Part shown: one piece after another, positions 33,969 to 45,312 of the stretch
How positions within the stretch are numbered: the first letter of the stretch is position 1
Layout of the letters: each line of letters starts with the position of its first letter
Assembly (NCBI GenBank): GCA_033032865.1
Contig: JAWHQI010000099.1
Coordinates: forward strand, 4,825,501-4,889,500
DNA length: 64,000 nt
Reading direction: 5' to 3'
From: Dactylorhiza incarnata
Taxonomy: Eukaryota; Streptophyta; Magnoliopsida; Asparagales; Orchidaceae
Position numbers and translations under genes: made by a program
Notes under the pieces: model-generated
Databases searched by the model: none
What the model saw: only the letters and a program-made list of their open reading frames with translations
Told to the model about the DNA's origin: nothing

Positions 33969-35432
33969 ATGGCACAAAACAAGGAATATTCCAGCACAAG
34001 ACCTCTTATGTGCAATCTCAATAAGTTTGCACTATGGAAAGCAAGGATTAAGCTCTATATGAACTCCATTGATGAAGAAATTTTTAATATTATTCTAACA
34101 GGGCCTCCAGCACCTACAACATCAACTAGCACTGGAGCAACAACAGACAATACTGTTGTTCCACCTCCTGAGTGGACTGAAGCTCAGAAGAAGCAGAGAA
34201 ATGCAGATGCAAAGGCCATGAACATTCTGTCCCTAACTATGTCAGATGACATATTCCAGAAGGTTGTTGAGTGCACCTCAGCAAGAGAAATTTGGGAATC
34301 TCTCAACAACATGGTGGCAGGCTCAGCAGATGAAAGAAAAGATAGAAGATCTCATCTGATTTCTCAATATGAGAACTTCAAGAAGGGAGAATCAAAAAAT
34401 GTTGCTGATATGTACAATAGGCTAAGTCTCTGGACAAAGTGATCTCACTCACAGAGATTAATGACAAAATTCTTATGTACTTCCCCAGCACATGGGACTC
34501 CAGAATCTGGCCAATCAAGGAAGCCAGAAATCTTAATGAGATCACCACTGAAGCTTTGTTGGGCAAGCTCAAGACTTATGAGCAGTATAAAAGCTACGGA
34601 AGCTGAACAATCTACTTCATCACCAGCACCCAAGAAGGAAAGAAGCATAGCCTTCAAGGCTGCAGAAGAAGAGGGAAAACTCCTGACAATGAGGAGTTTA
34701 TGAGTTTAATAGCCAAAAGATTCTACAAAATGGCTAGAAAAGATTTCAGGAGGAAGTCATCCAGAAAACATGACAAGACAAGGTATGACAAAAATTACTC
34801 TAATGAAATTATATGTTTTGGTTGCAGGAAACCAGGACACATTGCTCCTGAATGTCCAGAAATTCAACACAAGAAGGACAAGAAGGAAAGAAGAAAAGAA
34901 AAGGAGGAAAAGAAGGACTCCAGCAAATCTTCCTCCCACTCTCACAAAAAGAAGGGAAGAGGATTTGTAGCAACATCCTGGAGTGAAACAGAATCTGAAT
35001 CAGAATCTTCATCTTGTTCTTTTGATGAAGAAGAAACAAAAGAAAATAGCCAATGCCTAATGGTTATTTATGACTCAGACAATGAGTCACAATCAGCATC
35101 ATCATCCAGCTCCAGTGATGATGAAGAAGAAAAAAAAAATTTGCATGATGGCAATCAATGCCTCAACCAACAATTCTAATGAAGAGAAATCAGAATCAGA
35201 AACAGAAGATGATATTGATCAGGTATTATCTTGCTTTGATTTTTCTTCTATTGAATTCAAAGATGATTTCAAAATTCTTTTTCAAGACTTAATAAAATCT
35301 GAGAAAGAAGTAATATCTCTCAGAAATAAGTTAGTTGAGATGAATAATATAAGTGAAGAGAATGCAAGTTTTAAGAAAGAGTTGGCTGCATCCAAAGAAC
35401 ACATTATTCTCATTGAGAATAAGTTGTCTTAA
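33969..35432 (+). pseudogene. R8 gag
   Basis: ATG 33969 opens 157 codons (MAQNKEYSSTRPLMCNLNKF, KARIKLYMNSIDEEI, AREIWESLNNMVAGS) before a frame change near 34440. The next part reads STWDSRIWPIKEARNLNEIT in another frame. 34700..35179 encodes a basic stretch and a CCHC zinc knuckle, CFGCRKPGHIAPEC, followed by Lys/Glu-rich and Ser-rich acidic segments. 35070..35432 is acidic and coiled-coil-like. Gag would package element RNA, with the knuckle binding it. At least two frameshifts are present. The long charged C-terminal region is typical of Sirevirus Gag. Confidence 0.87.
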
Positions 35433-35694
35433 GCCAAGAAATTTGAAGAATCTCTCAATGGGAGAAGCATCAAACTGATGGACATCACAAGCACTGTCAA
35501 TGCTAGATTTAACAATAGCCAACTGGGCTTGGGTGCTTCATCAAGTGAGCCATCTCTGATTAAGAGAAACATCCTCTCCACACCCATAAAATTCATTTCT
35601 GCTAAAAGCAAAGAGGCTGCAGAAAGAAATAAAGATATTTCAAGCAATTCAGTTAAGGATAAGAGAATTCAGAAGAATTCATTGAACGAAGCTT

Positions 35695-35815
35695 GACAAA
35701 AAGATTCAAATCTGTCGAACGGGGTTCGACGAAAACTGAGAACAGACTTTCAGTATAGTTATAATATGAACGGGGTAGACGAATTTATTCAAATTCTTCG
35801 AACAAGCACTATACA
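35695..35815 (+). repeat. TCGACGAA motif cluster at the R8 gag-protease junction
   Basis: CTGTCGAACGGGGTTCGACG, GAACGGGGTAGACGAATTTA and ATTCTTCGAACAAGC occur within about 110 bases, related to the LTR motifs of R8 and R7. The surrounding 35433..35997 has only broken gag-pol linker frames. Confidence 0.65.
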
Positions 35816-35997
35816 GAAAACTCTAAGAATTCTAATCCTAAATATACTAAAAATCCTTTTACTGAGTGGACTATACCTCCAAGGAGATATCATCCACAAG
35901 GCTAAAAGGATCAGCCTGAAATGTCATTTATCTCTGAATTTTGTGGTAACATAAAAGGACCCAAGGTAGTCTGGGTCAGAAACAACTAGTTTATGTT

Positions 35998-36354
35998 TTG
36001 TCTTTGCAGGTACACAGCTATCCAAGATTAAATCAAAAATGGTACTTGGACACTGGCTGCTCAAAGCATATGACAGGGAACAAGGCCAACCTGAACAACT
36101 ACAAGGCAAAGCTTGGACCCAAGGTGATCTTTGGAGACTCCAACTATGGACAAACCAAAGGCTATGGTCAAATTAAAGTTGGAACAGTGACATTCAAGGA
36201 AGTAACCTATGTCAAGGGTCTGAAGCACAACCTCATCAGCATAAGTCAGTTATGTGATGAAGGTTATCAGGTAACATTTAATAAATCAGAATGCATTATT
36301 AAATCCTCTGATAATGTTATTGTTCTATCAGGTATTAGACAAGGAAATATATAA
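35998..36354 (+). pseudogene. R8 aspartic protease
   Basis: KWYLDTGCSKHMTGNKANL contains the DTG catalytic motif of Copia protease. KVIFGDSNYGQTKGYGQIKV and LISISQLCDEGYQVTF complete the domain. It processes Gag-Pol in the particle. The frame is open over the domain and ends at a TAA just before the integrase N-terminus (36352..36354). Upstream linkage to gag is broken by frame changes; a pyrimidine-rich GTCTTTGCAG lies at about 36000..36009 just upstream. Confidence 0.88.
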
Positions 36355-36360
36355 TTAGTA

Positions 36361-37190
36361 AATTTCAACTCATCCAAATCAGAAATTTGTTTATTTAATG
36401 AGCTAAGCAAATCTAGTGAATTATGACATAAACGATTAGGACATGTAAACCTTAGAACCATTGATAAACTAGCTAAGGATAATCTTGTTAGAGGCTTACC
36501 ATCAGGATCATATAAGAAAGAAGGTCTTTGTAGGGCATGTCAGTTAGGCAAGCAAACCAAAAACAACTTTAAATCATTATCTAAAAGTGATTCACCTAAA
36601 ATCTTATATTTGCTACATATGGACCTTTTTGGACCTATAACAATAAAGAGCTTAGGGGGGAAGTATACACTCTAGTTATTGTAGATGACTTCTCTAGATT
36701 CACTTGGGTGTTCTTCTTGAGAGAAAAGTCAGATAACTTTAAAGTTCTTACAGACTTTCTTAAGAGCAAGAACATTGGGGTAGTTGAAAGGAAAAAATAG
36801 AACTCTAATTGAATCAGCAAGAACATTGCTTGCAGATGCTAACTTGCCCCTATCTTTTTGGGCAGAGGCTGTCAGCACAGCAAATTATGTTAGGAATAGA
36901 TGTTTGATACACAAACTTAAGGGTAAAACTCCCTATGAATTGTTTAAAGGGAAGAAACCTAAAGTTGATTATTTTAGAACTTTTGGCTGTTGATGTTTTG
37001 TTCATAACAATGATAAGAAGTACCTTAGAAAATTTGAACCAAAATCTGAAGAAGGAATCTTCTTAGGATATTCAATAGTTAGCAAAGCATATAAGGTATT
37101 TAACAAATCCTCTCTTAAAATAGAAGAGTCTATGCATGTTTCCTTTGATGAAACTAACATGTTTTACAAGGAGAAGAATTCTTCTACCAA
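36361..37190 (+). pseudogene. R8 integrase with deleted catalytic core
   Basis: The HHCC region is visible (HKRLGHVNLRTIDKLAKD, CRACQLGKQTKNNF) and the first catalytic Asp follows in LLHMDLFGPI. Near 36775 the sequence jumps from KSKNIG directly to VVERKNRTLIESARTLLADA. The segment with the second catalytic Asp and the PQQNG turn is therefore missing. The C-terminal part ([45 protein letters not shown]) is otherwise well preserved, with stops near 36426, 36675 and 36993. It cannot catalyse integration. Confidence 0.88.
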
Positions 37191-38544
37191 GAACACCTTG
37201 CAGGTACCAGCTCTATGTGAAGAGCTTAAAGGGTTAAATTTACAGACAGGAGATTCACTGCATCCATCACCTCAAACTCTTGAAGACAGTGAAGAAGAAG
37301 ATCATCCAGATCTTGTTGATAACCTAAATCAAGTAACAGCTGAACAAATTCCCAATGTGGATACTGCTGCTGAACCAACTCCAACTGTTGACCACATCAC
37401 AGTTAATGATCATTCAATTTCACAAGTGATTGGTGATATCACAGCAGCTGTTCAAACAAGGCATCAACTACACCAAAATCAGATGCATACTTGTTTCCTA
37501 TCACAAGTTGAACCTCAAACCATAAAAGATGCAGAACAAGATCCAAATTGGATTCTTGCAATGCAAGAGGAACTCAACCAGTTTGAAAGAAACAAGGTTT
37601 GGGATTTGGTTCCAAGACCAAAAGGCCATCCAGTTATTGTCACCAAGTGGGTCTTCGGGAACAAACTTGATGATCAAGGGAATATTGTGAGAAACAAAGC
37701 TAGGCTAGTAGCTCAAGGATATTCACAGGAAGAAGGCATAGATTTTGATCAGACATTTGCCCCTGTTGCAAGAGTTGAATCTATAAGGATTTTCTTGGCC
37801 TTTGCTGCATTCAAAAAGTTCAAGGTGTATCAAATGGATGTGAAGAGTGCTTTTCTCAATGGAGATATCAAAGAAGAAGTCTATGTGGAACAACCACCAG
37901 GTTTCATCTCTCCAACTCATTCCTCCTATGTATTTAAGCTTAATAAAGCTCTTTATGGTCTCAAACAAGCTCCCAGAGCATGGTTTGAGACTTTAGCTAA
38001 TTTTCTCTTGGAAAACAATTTCTGTAGAGGCATAGTAGACAAAACCTTATTTTACAAAGTACATAAAAATCAAACTTTACTAGTTCAAATATATGGAGAT
38101 GACATTATCTTTGGATCTACTGATTCAAATTTGTGCAAAAGATTTTCCAATCTAATGCAATCAAGATTTGAAATGAGTAGTATGGGTGAAATATCATACT
38201 TCCTTGGTCTTCAAGTGAAGCAAACCCCATCAGGAATCTTCATTTCCCAATCTAAGTATGCTAAGGAATTAGTGAAAAGATTTGAAATGTCTGATTCTTC
38301 TAATATGAAAACACCCATGGCCTCTAATGCTGTTATTAATACTGATGAATCAGGGAAACCTATTGATCAGAAATTGTATAGGGCAATTGTTGGCTCTCTA
38401 CTCTATTTAACAGCCAGTAGGCCAGATATAATGTTTGTTACATGTATTTGTGCTAGGTTTCAAGTTAACCCTAAAGAATCTTATCTTACTTTTCTAAAAA
38501 GAATTTTAAGATATATAAAGGGTTGCCCTAATCTAGGACTTTGA
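37132..38544 (+). CDS. R8 reverse transcriptase domain (open, defective active site)
   Basis: A 470-codon open frame. Its first 130 codons are the variable integrase C-terminus and linker. RT begins near residue 150 with [20 protein letters not shown], then [40 protein letters not shown] and [13 protein letters not shown]. The catalytic motif reads IYGDDIIFG where the family has YVDD, so the second position is changed to Gly, which may impair activity. [10 protein letters not shown] and [10 protein letters not shown] end the frame at a TGA (38542) where Trp is usual. The domain converts element RNA into cDNA. Codon use and integrity suggest recent decay. Confidence 0.9.
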   Translation: MHVSFDETNMFYKEKNSSTKNTLQVPALCEELKGLNLQTGDSLHPSPQTLEDSEEEDHPDLVDNLNQVTAEQIPNVDTAAEPTPTVDHITVNDHSISQVIGDITAAVQTRHQLHQNQMHTCFLSQVEPQTIKDAEQDPNWILAMQEELNQFERNKVWDLVPRPKGHPVIVTKWVFGNKLDDQGNIVRNKARLVAQGYSQEEGIDFDQTFAPVARVESIRIFLAFAAFKKFKVYQMDVKSAFLNGDIKEEVYVEQPPGFISPTHSSYVFKLNKALYGLKQAPRAWFETLANFLLENNFCRGIVDKTLFYKVHKNQTLLVQIYGDDIIFGSTDSNLCKRFSNLMQSRFEMSSMGEISYFLGLQVKQTPSGIFISQSKYAKELVKRFEMSDSSNMKTPMASNAVINTDESGKPIDQKLYRAIVGSLLYLTASRPDIMFVTCICARFQVNPKESYLTFLKRILRYIKGCPNLGL

Positions 38545-39045
38545 TATCCAACAACATCTGAATTTGAATTAACTGGATTCTCAGATTCAGATTATGTTGG
38601 ATGCAGGGTAGACAGGAAAAGCACATCAGGAACTTGTCAGTTTCTTGGTGATAGGCTTGTGTCTTGGTTTTGTAAGAAACAAACATCTGTGTCTACATCA
38701 ACAGCTGAAGCTGAATACATAGCTGCTGGCAGTTGCTGCTCACAGATATTGTGGATACAAAATCAGCTCCTAGACTATGGTGTCAACTTAAATAGTTTAG
38801 TTATATTTTGTGACAACACTAGTGCAATATCTATAGCATAAAATCCAGTTCTCCATAGTAGGACTAAACACATAGAAATTAGGCACCACTTCCTTAGGGA
38901 TAATGTGGATAAAAACAAAATTTGCCTACAATTCATTTCTACTGATTTGCAAAGAGCTGATATTTTCACCAAGCCCTTGGATGAAAAGAAGCACATCTTC
39001 TTTATAAATCAACTAGGAATGCTAGATGGAGACTCAATCTGTTAA
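38545..39045 (+). pseudogene. R8 RNase H
   Basis: In the same frame after the TGA at 38542: GFSDSDYVGCRVDRKSTSGT, SVSTSTAEAEYIAAGSC and ILWIQNQLLDYG. A second stop, TAA at 38839, lies where Lys is usual before NPVLHSRTKHIEIRHHFLRD. The end reads DIFTKPLDEKK and LGMLDGDSIC up to TAA near 39043. The catalytic acidic residues are present. RNase H degrades the RNA strand during cDNA synthesis. Two stops separate it from RT. Confidence 0.88.
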
Positions 39046-39054
39046 AAATTAAAT

Positions 39055-39290
39055 ATTTCTATTTATCCCACAAATTTGTCAAACGGAGAACAACGAATTT
39101 GAATCATTTGTCGAACGGTGGTCGATGAAACCTCTTAACCGCAGAATCAGTTAAGGCAATCTCATTTGTCGAACGATGGTCGGCAAAAAAGATGTTCTCG
39201 TCGAACGCATTCAGACAAAGAAATAAAGCCTTTTCGACTTCTAATTTTAATAGGTTTTGACGAACAACGGTTTACGAATGCGCCCTCATT
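39055..39290 (+). repeat. TCGAACG/TCGACGAA motif cluster at the R8 pol-ORF3 junction
   Basis: TTGTCGAACGGTGGTCGATG, TTTGTCGAACGATGGTCGGC, CTCGTCGAACGCATTC and GTTTTGACGAACAACGG occur in about 200 bases between pol and ORF3. They are followed at 39391..39399 by TCTTTGCAG, a splice-acceptor-like site 5 bases before the ORF3 ATG. Confidence 0.7.
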
Positions 39291-39404
39291 CTTCGACCCT
39301 TCTATATAAGCTTTATTTTATCTTATTCTAAGTTTGCGCCTACAGAAATCATATTTCCCTCCAGTCCCCCTCTGCACTTGATCTTCATTTTCTTTGCAGG
39401 AACA

Positions 39405-42148
39405 ATGACGATTCCTCAGGCCTCTCTGCACTCAATGAAGTTTGACGCAGGTTTCGATATTGACATGGACTCATTTGCACAGTCTAACCAAATCTTCAAA
39501 GATATTCTTCAAATGCTGGAAGAACAACATCTAAGGAAGTTTCTAAGCACTAGGCAAAGATAGCTATTGCAGAGATTAAAGAATGGGTTTACACTGCAAA
39601 ACCAGTAGATGAAAGCTTGTCTGGAACAATCTCAGGTCATCAAGTCTCTCTCTCTCCCACCATTCTTTCTGAAATTTTTGGTTTTGAGAATGGTGATGAT
39701 GACTTAGACATAAGCTCAAATGAATTTGATGAAGCTTTAGTCAAAATGGGTCATTTGACTGGAAACCCTAACCACCTTCTGAAAAAGAACTTGTCTCAGG
39801 ACTACAAGTTCTTAGCAGACATTGTTGGAAAAGTCTTACTGGGCAAGACTTCTGGGATTGACTATATCAATAGGCACCAATTTCTGTTAATGGTGGCCTT
39901 GATGGAGAAGAAGAAAATCAACTGGGGATCAATTCTTTTTGAATTGATTAAAAAGAAAAATTCTAAAGATAGTGTAAGTTTTGGAAGAGTTATAGGTATT
40001 TTCCTGCAGGAAAGGCATCCAGACCTTCTGGTGTCACCAAAGGTGACCATAAATGCCAGCAAGAGGCTGACCTCAGCACTCTTTGCTAAGTGGGATAGGG
40101 TAATCCCCAAGAAGAATACCGGAGCTGATGCCTCTAGGAAAAGGAAAACTTCTGAGGACACAAGGACTGACCAAGTCACTCCCTCTACCCTTCCAGAAGT
40201 TCCTCCCTCAGTTCCTTCTCCTTCTCATATCCCATCTCCACCTGCTCAACAGTCTCCTGCACATTCTCATTCTTCACCACCTCCTTCAACTGACATATCA
40301 CCTATCAATGATATTCCACCTCTATCTCCAGAACCACTACCTACCACACCTCCATCTCCAATACATAATGAATATCAATCACCCACTCATCCCCCTAGTC
40401 CAATCCATCCAGATATTCCCACACATACTACCAACATCAGCAATATCTCTCCAATTCCTCCAATCCCATCTCCATCCACTTCACAACCATCCTCTACTCA
40501 TCCACCAGATTATCTATCTCTCAACATTACCTCTATTGCTGATCAGATTTTTGATCATATCCTTCCTAGAATAAGCCAACTCCTGGATGCAAAATTTGCT
40601 CCAGTTCTTCAGGCAATTTCTGCTCTATCTGCTAAGATAGCTTCTCTTCCTTCCTCTCTTGCTGTCCCTTCTTCTAGGGGCCTAGATTCTGGCTGTCCTA
40701 AAGCTAGGCAGGGGGAGATGTCCTATGAAGAAGCTCCAGAAACAGAAGCTACTCCAGAAGATACAGAAGTTACATTTTTTGAATTAGATAATTCTGATAC
40801 AGTACAAAATATAGAAGATTCAATTTCAGTTTTTGATACAGATATAGTTGATTCTTGTATAGTATCAGATACACAAGTTATAGAAGAAATAAATAGTATA
40901 TGCATTCATCCATCTTGTGACCTATATAGTTTATTATCAAAATTTGATGTCAAATATACTTCAAGGGTATCACCAAAAGTGTACATAGAGGATTTATCAA
41001 AGGCTCTGATATGCCTTCCACAGAAGACTAATTCTGATATCATAAAAAGTTACATCTCCTATATTCCTTCAATCACTGATAAAGACATTCAAATGAAGGA
41101 TCTTTCTGCAGAATATGAAGATGATCTTGCAGAATTCCTTGATGATATAGAAGATCACCCTACTCCACCAGATACAACAGTCTCAAAACGTGTTTCCTCA
41201 CCTCCAATTCTTGTATGGAATGAAGAACCAATGCCAAGTTTTGATGAAATCTGGAAAGAGGCAGATGCAGAGTTTGACAAAGCTGAAGAAGAAAGATTAA
41301 AAGCTCTTGAAGTAATCAAAAGAATTGATGATTTATATAATACGCCAATTTCTTCTTCTGACTCTGAAGATGATGATGGTGATAATAGTGATTCTGATGA
41401 TACATTATCAAGGAAAAGAAAGAAAAGAATAGCTAAGTCAAAGGCTGTTACCAAGCCTCCAAATCCAAAGAATGACATTCCTCTTTATATTTTGTATGAT
41501 GTTCCTCTTGATGAGAAAACTCCTCACTGGATCAAGCTCTCTAGAAATGAGAATAATAGGAGGAAGAAATTCAAGAAGACTGGCTACATCCCTGACAAAC
41601 CTGTCAAGCACAATCATCCTCCTCCTCCTCCTCCAGCAGCTGGTGCAGCAGGATCAGCAGGTGTATCATCCTCTTCTCAGAAGCAAAGCCCTCAACAATC
41701 TGGGAGACCTGGTAATTATAGTGGTTCTCAAGCCTGTGGATCAGCCAGTGCTCCTCCTTCTAAGAAATCAGCACTTGCCTTACAAGAAAGTCAAGCCATT
41801 ATTTCACCTCAAATATCTTCAGAATACAGACTTCATATTTCTGATGGATCTCTTCACAGAGACAAAGCACCTCAAAAGGTCACTTAAGATAAAGATGATT
41901 CAGAAGATATTTATTATTCTCCAGATCCTGAAGAAGAAAGATTATTTCAAATGGCAAGACTCAAAGAGTCAACTGCTCTTGCACAGATTAACAAGGCAAA
42001 AGCAGAAGGTGGATATTTCTCAAATATCTCAACTATGTCAGAATACAGAAGGAAAGAACTTGAAAAGTACAAACCATGTAAAGCATTCAATGATGGGGAA
42101 TATATTGATATGCACCCAGAAGCATTTGTTCCTCATGTCAGAGAATAG
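39405..42148 (+). CDS. R8 ORF3 (Sirevirus envelope-like position), one frameshift and one stop
   Basis: ATG 39405 opens MTIPQASLHSMKFDAG. A frame change near 39550 moves to a frame open to 41884 (about 756 codons), and after a TAA at 41885 the same frame continues to 42148 (EEERLFQMARLKESTALAQI). Order: a globular N-terminal part (KTSGIDYINRHQFLLMVALM, GRVIGIFLQERHPDLL); a long Pro/Ser/Thr-rich region; a heptad-like stretch; an acidic region with SDSEDDDGDNSDSDD and SRKRKKRIAK; then a PPPPPP/Gly/Ser-rich tail. Sireviruses often have such an ORF after pol, called envelope-like in some. I see no convincing signal peptide or membrane segment here, so an envelope role is not supported. The acidic and basic clusters suggest nucleic-acid or nuclear association. 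Function unknown. Confidence 0.75.
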
Positions 42149-42416
42149 ACAATCATTGGAGCTCAAGATCTGTTTATCAGCAAAAAGCAATCAGAAGATC
42201 TTAACAGGAAGATCATATTCAAGCCTTCTTCTTAGGACAAAAATTCTTAAATCATTGCTTGTTTATGACTGTAAAGTTTCTAAACTCAGAGCATCTTACT
42301 TTTATCTTATCTGATGATCTATTTAATTCTGTCAGATATATTTCATTTTATCTTGCTCTGTTGATTATACTCTCTGTTGTATTTATTCAATTACTTGTCA
42401 AATAGTATCCTAACCC
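42149..42416 (+). other. R8 3' untranslated region
   Basis: AT-rich non-coding sequence between ORF3 and the polypurine tract. No further gene. Confidence 0.8.
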
Positions 42417-42430
42417 AAATAGGGGGAGAT
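42417..42430 (+). other. R8 polypurine tract
   Basis: AAATAGGGGGAGAT immediately before the 3' LTR; plus-strand primer site. Confidence 0.93.
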
Positions 42431-43906
42431 TGTTGGAACAACCCTATTACTGATTTGGGCTAGGATCACTATATGTTGATTAGGATCTGTATTGACCCCA
42501 TTGTATAGTCTTAGGGTCAAGTTTTAGGCTGATTAGATTAGTTAGAACTTAGGAAAATTCAAGCTCAACAAATGGCGAGTGGCATTCGACGAATGACCAG
42601 CTTCGTTCGTCAAATTGTTTTCAGCAGACTGAAGAAATATAGCCAGTTCCAGCACTCGACATTTTCTGAGCAGCACTCGACAAATGGCTAGCAGTGCTCA
42701 ACGAATTCTAGCCAGCGCTCGACAAATTCCTTTCTGAAGCTCAGATTAATATTCTGAGTTGGATATCAGTTCTCTGAACACAAATCAACAGAATAACGGA
42801 TATATTTATTTCTCCTTGGACGTATTCAGTCAGCCATGTAAGGATATCTTTCTTATTTGTTATATGCTTATATTCTTTCCATTCCAAGAAAAAGAATAGA
42901 CGTTGACATTTAATGCCAAGGCATCTTTCTCGACAAAAGGAATTGAAAGGACCTACCAAAATTGTTTTGGGTGGCTACCTAGTTCCAAGAAGGATTTAAG
43001 TCAGAAAAAATATATTCCTTAAAAGGCAGAAGATTTGAATTTGAATATAGACAAGTTATCAGAGAAGAAAATTATCAACAGAGACAGTCGATTTTCTTAC
43101 AGAGAACAGAGAAAAACTTCACCATCTCTCAGTCTCTCTGTTATCACAGAACAAGGAGAACAGAAGAAGTATTAAAGAAAGAAGAAGAAGAGAATATACT
43201 ATTCTTTCCAGTTTTCTTCCTCATCAAGGCAGCATTCTCATCATTCTGAGAACAAGATTCAATTTCTCAGATCTGCTGCAAGATAAAGTCTTTCAAAGAG
43301 CAACAACAATCTGAAGATTAATTTCTTCCAGATAATCTGCTACAAATACTTCTGGTTGAGAAAGCTCTGTCCACAAACTGTCATCAATTCTCATCAGACA
43401 AGGGGAGCTTTCTGCTTCAACACCATTTGTCTTCTCTCAGATCATTGACAGAGAAGAACATTCTAAATCTTTTATCTCATCTTGTACAGGGTTAATTCTC
43501 CCTCCAAAAGTTTACCCAGTGGTGGCATGACACCTTATCAGAAAATCCTTGTGTGGTTTTTAAGCACCTTATCAAAAGCTTATTGGTGTGTGGACACCTT
43601 ATCAAAAACCCCTTGGTGCCTGGGCACCTGATCAACCCTCCTAGTGGATTCCTACCAAGGGTGGTAGAAGAGTAGACGTACCCAGATTTATTGGGGAACT
43701 ACTATAGCTCCTTGTGTCTTCTGTGCTTGCTTATTTCTGTGTGATTGTGCTGTGTGCTTTTTACTGTTTCTGTCTTTATCTTTAACTCTCACTGATTACA
43801 CATATACTTAAACAGTATTTTAAATTCCGCTATAAAACTAAATAAAAAGTTTCAATACTCTATTCACCCCCCTCTAGAGTAATTTAAGATCTGACCTCCA
43901 CATTCA
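42431..43906 (+). repeat. R8 3' LTR
   Basis: 1476 bp, partner of 32337..33852. It has one instead of two copies of the 42-bp CTCGACAAATGGCTAGCAG unit and about two dozen other differences. Confidence 0.97.
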
Positions 43907-45312
43907 GTCATCAACCTTGCAACTAAGGTGACAAGCTGGTCGGAGCGGTATGTGTTGTTTGAAGGCCACCTCGGGCTGTTGCAGGTCAACCCGCAGGTGA
44001 GGAGTGAGGCGGCCTTCCAAACAGTCAAGATCGCAGAGGCCGAGTTAGAGATCTTCAAGTTCTTGGAGAACGAGCGGCTTGATGTGAACCACTACATCCC
44101 GCTGTTCGCAGAGTTGGAGGATGTCCGACCCGAAGATAGTAAGTTTCCCACAACTCGCTGCTTTGTAACCGCCCGGACTGTTTTGTTAAACTTTTAACTT
44201 TGCTTTGCATCCGCCACCATTATTCTGCAGAACAAACCGGTCAGCCCGGCTGGCTCGGTATTGACCCAGAGGGAGAAGCAGAAGAGGAAGACCAAACCGC
44301 AATCGTCTGAGGAGGAAAGCTCGGCTTCATCAGGCGAGTTTGAGCTTCTTCGCTCCTGCAGCAACCCACGCAACTTGAAGGGCAAACCGACAATCCTCTG
44401 GCATCAGGACGGGGATTTTGTGCAAGTTTCAACTGCACTCCCATTCTGGGGGAGCGAAAGGGTCAGCCATCATGCACTAGCCGACGGAGCCGCTATGTAT
44501 GGTCGAAAAATGCTAACAAAATTGAAGAAAGTTCAAGAGGAGGATCTTTCCTGAGTAGCCGCGCAAGCCGGTGCATGGGGCTTTTCGGCTAACCTCTTTA
44601 TGGCTCTGTCATATAAGCGGTTAGTTTTGGCCAACAAATACTTGGAAAAAAAGTACCGAACAGGCCGAGGAAATCGCCCGGTTAAAGGAGATTGTGGCGG
44701 TATGTTGTTTGGCAAATACTCGTGCGACCTGTTTTCTTCAAACCGCGCGATCTAAGACCGTTCTCTTTATTATTTACAACATCAGTATGATATGGACAAC
44801 CCGGACTTTCAGGAAGATGTCTTTCACCATGTTGCAAAGGGGATTGACACCGCCCTTAACCGCCTGAGAGACGCGACGGTCTGGCTGCGGGTTTCCAGGA
44901 GTCCACCTTCCCGGACATCTTTCTCGGCCCGAAGGGCCAATTTAATGAGATGAACCATAAGGCCAAAGGAAAAGATAAGGCCAAGTCCAGTAGCTCAGAA
45001 GAGGCTGAAGACGGATATGATGAGGCCGCCGCGGGTAGAGAAAACACTGCGGTTGATGGGACCACTGCAGAGCAGGAGGCCGCTGCTGACAACGAGAAGG
45101 AAAGCAGCTCAGGCTCGGAGTCCAGTGATTCCGGAGAAGAAGTCAGGCAGTCTAAGCGCCGGAAGTCGGGCAGCTCGGGCAGCTCGAGCAGCTCGAGCAG
45201 TGGTTCGTCAAGCTCGTCATCGGGTAGTGAAGGCTACTCGCCTGAAGTTAATATTGATGGGAGCGAGGACTCGAACTCTCCTGCAGCCAAAAAACTCAAG
45301 CCGGTCGATTAG

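Larger units (their letters stand above)
32337..43906 (+). mobile_element. R8: Sirevirus (Copia) element with a third ORF
   Basis: LTRs at 32337..33852 and 42431..43906 differ by about 2% by eye plus one 42-bp repeat. Perfect GTCAT duplications flank it (32332..32336, 43907..43911). The order is PBS, gag, protease, integrase, RT, RNase H, a long ORF after pol, and a polypurine tract. The extra ORF and the zinc-knuckle gag fit the Sirevirus genus of Pseudoviridae. It lies in gene B of R6. It carries a large integrase deletion and several stops, so it is recently active but now defective. Confidence 0.97.
30025..45312 (+). pseudogene. R6 antisense gene B (gypsy-type transposon domain protein), split by R7 and R8
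   Basis: Start ATG 30025 (MARAKSKSK), with a TAG at 30058. Coding pieces are 30025..30174, 31994..32336, 43912..44138, 44231..44699 and 44786..45312; R7 and R8 occupy the first two gaps. Across both insertions the frame continues once one copy of the duplication is removed. The N-terminal part (DVISIFDHYGVVPGQLPPNS, FRKFFSVRS, YFGCWGMKV) resembles the putative gypsy-type transposon domain of plant elements. GT-AG introns are likely at 44139..44230 and 44700..44785. A short coiled coil (AEEIARLKEIV) and a Ser/Glu-rich acidic tail with SKRRKSG follow, ending at TAG 45310. At least three single-base frame changes are present. The cellular role is unknown; a nuclear location is plausible. Confidence 0.7.

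Noticed and set aside
36000..36009. GTCTTTGCAG before R8 protease as a splice acceptor
   Set aside because: A pol frame appears to read through this position and gag-pol is normally unspliced in this group; the site may be chance.
40128..42314. Other-frame open stretches of 148 and 280 codons within ORF3
   Set aside because: Leucine- and histidine-rich shadows of low-complexity Pro/Ser coding sequence; ORF3 is in the longer, composition-consistent frame.
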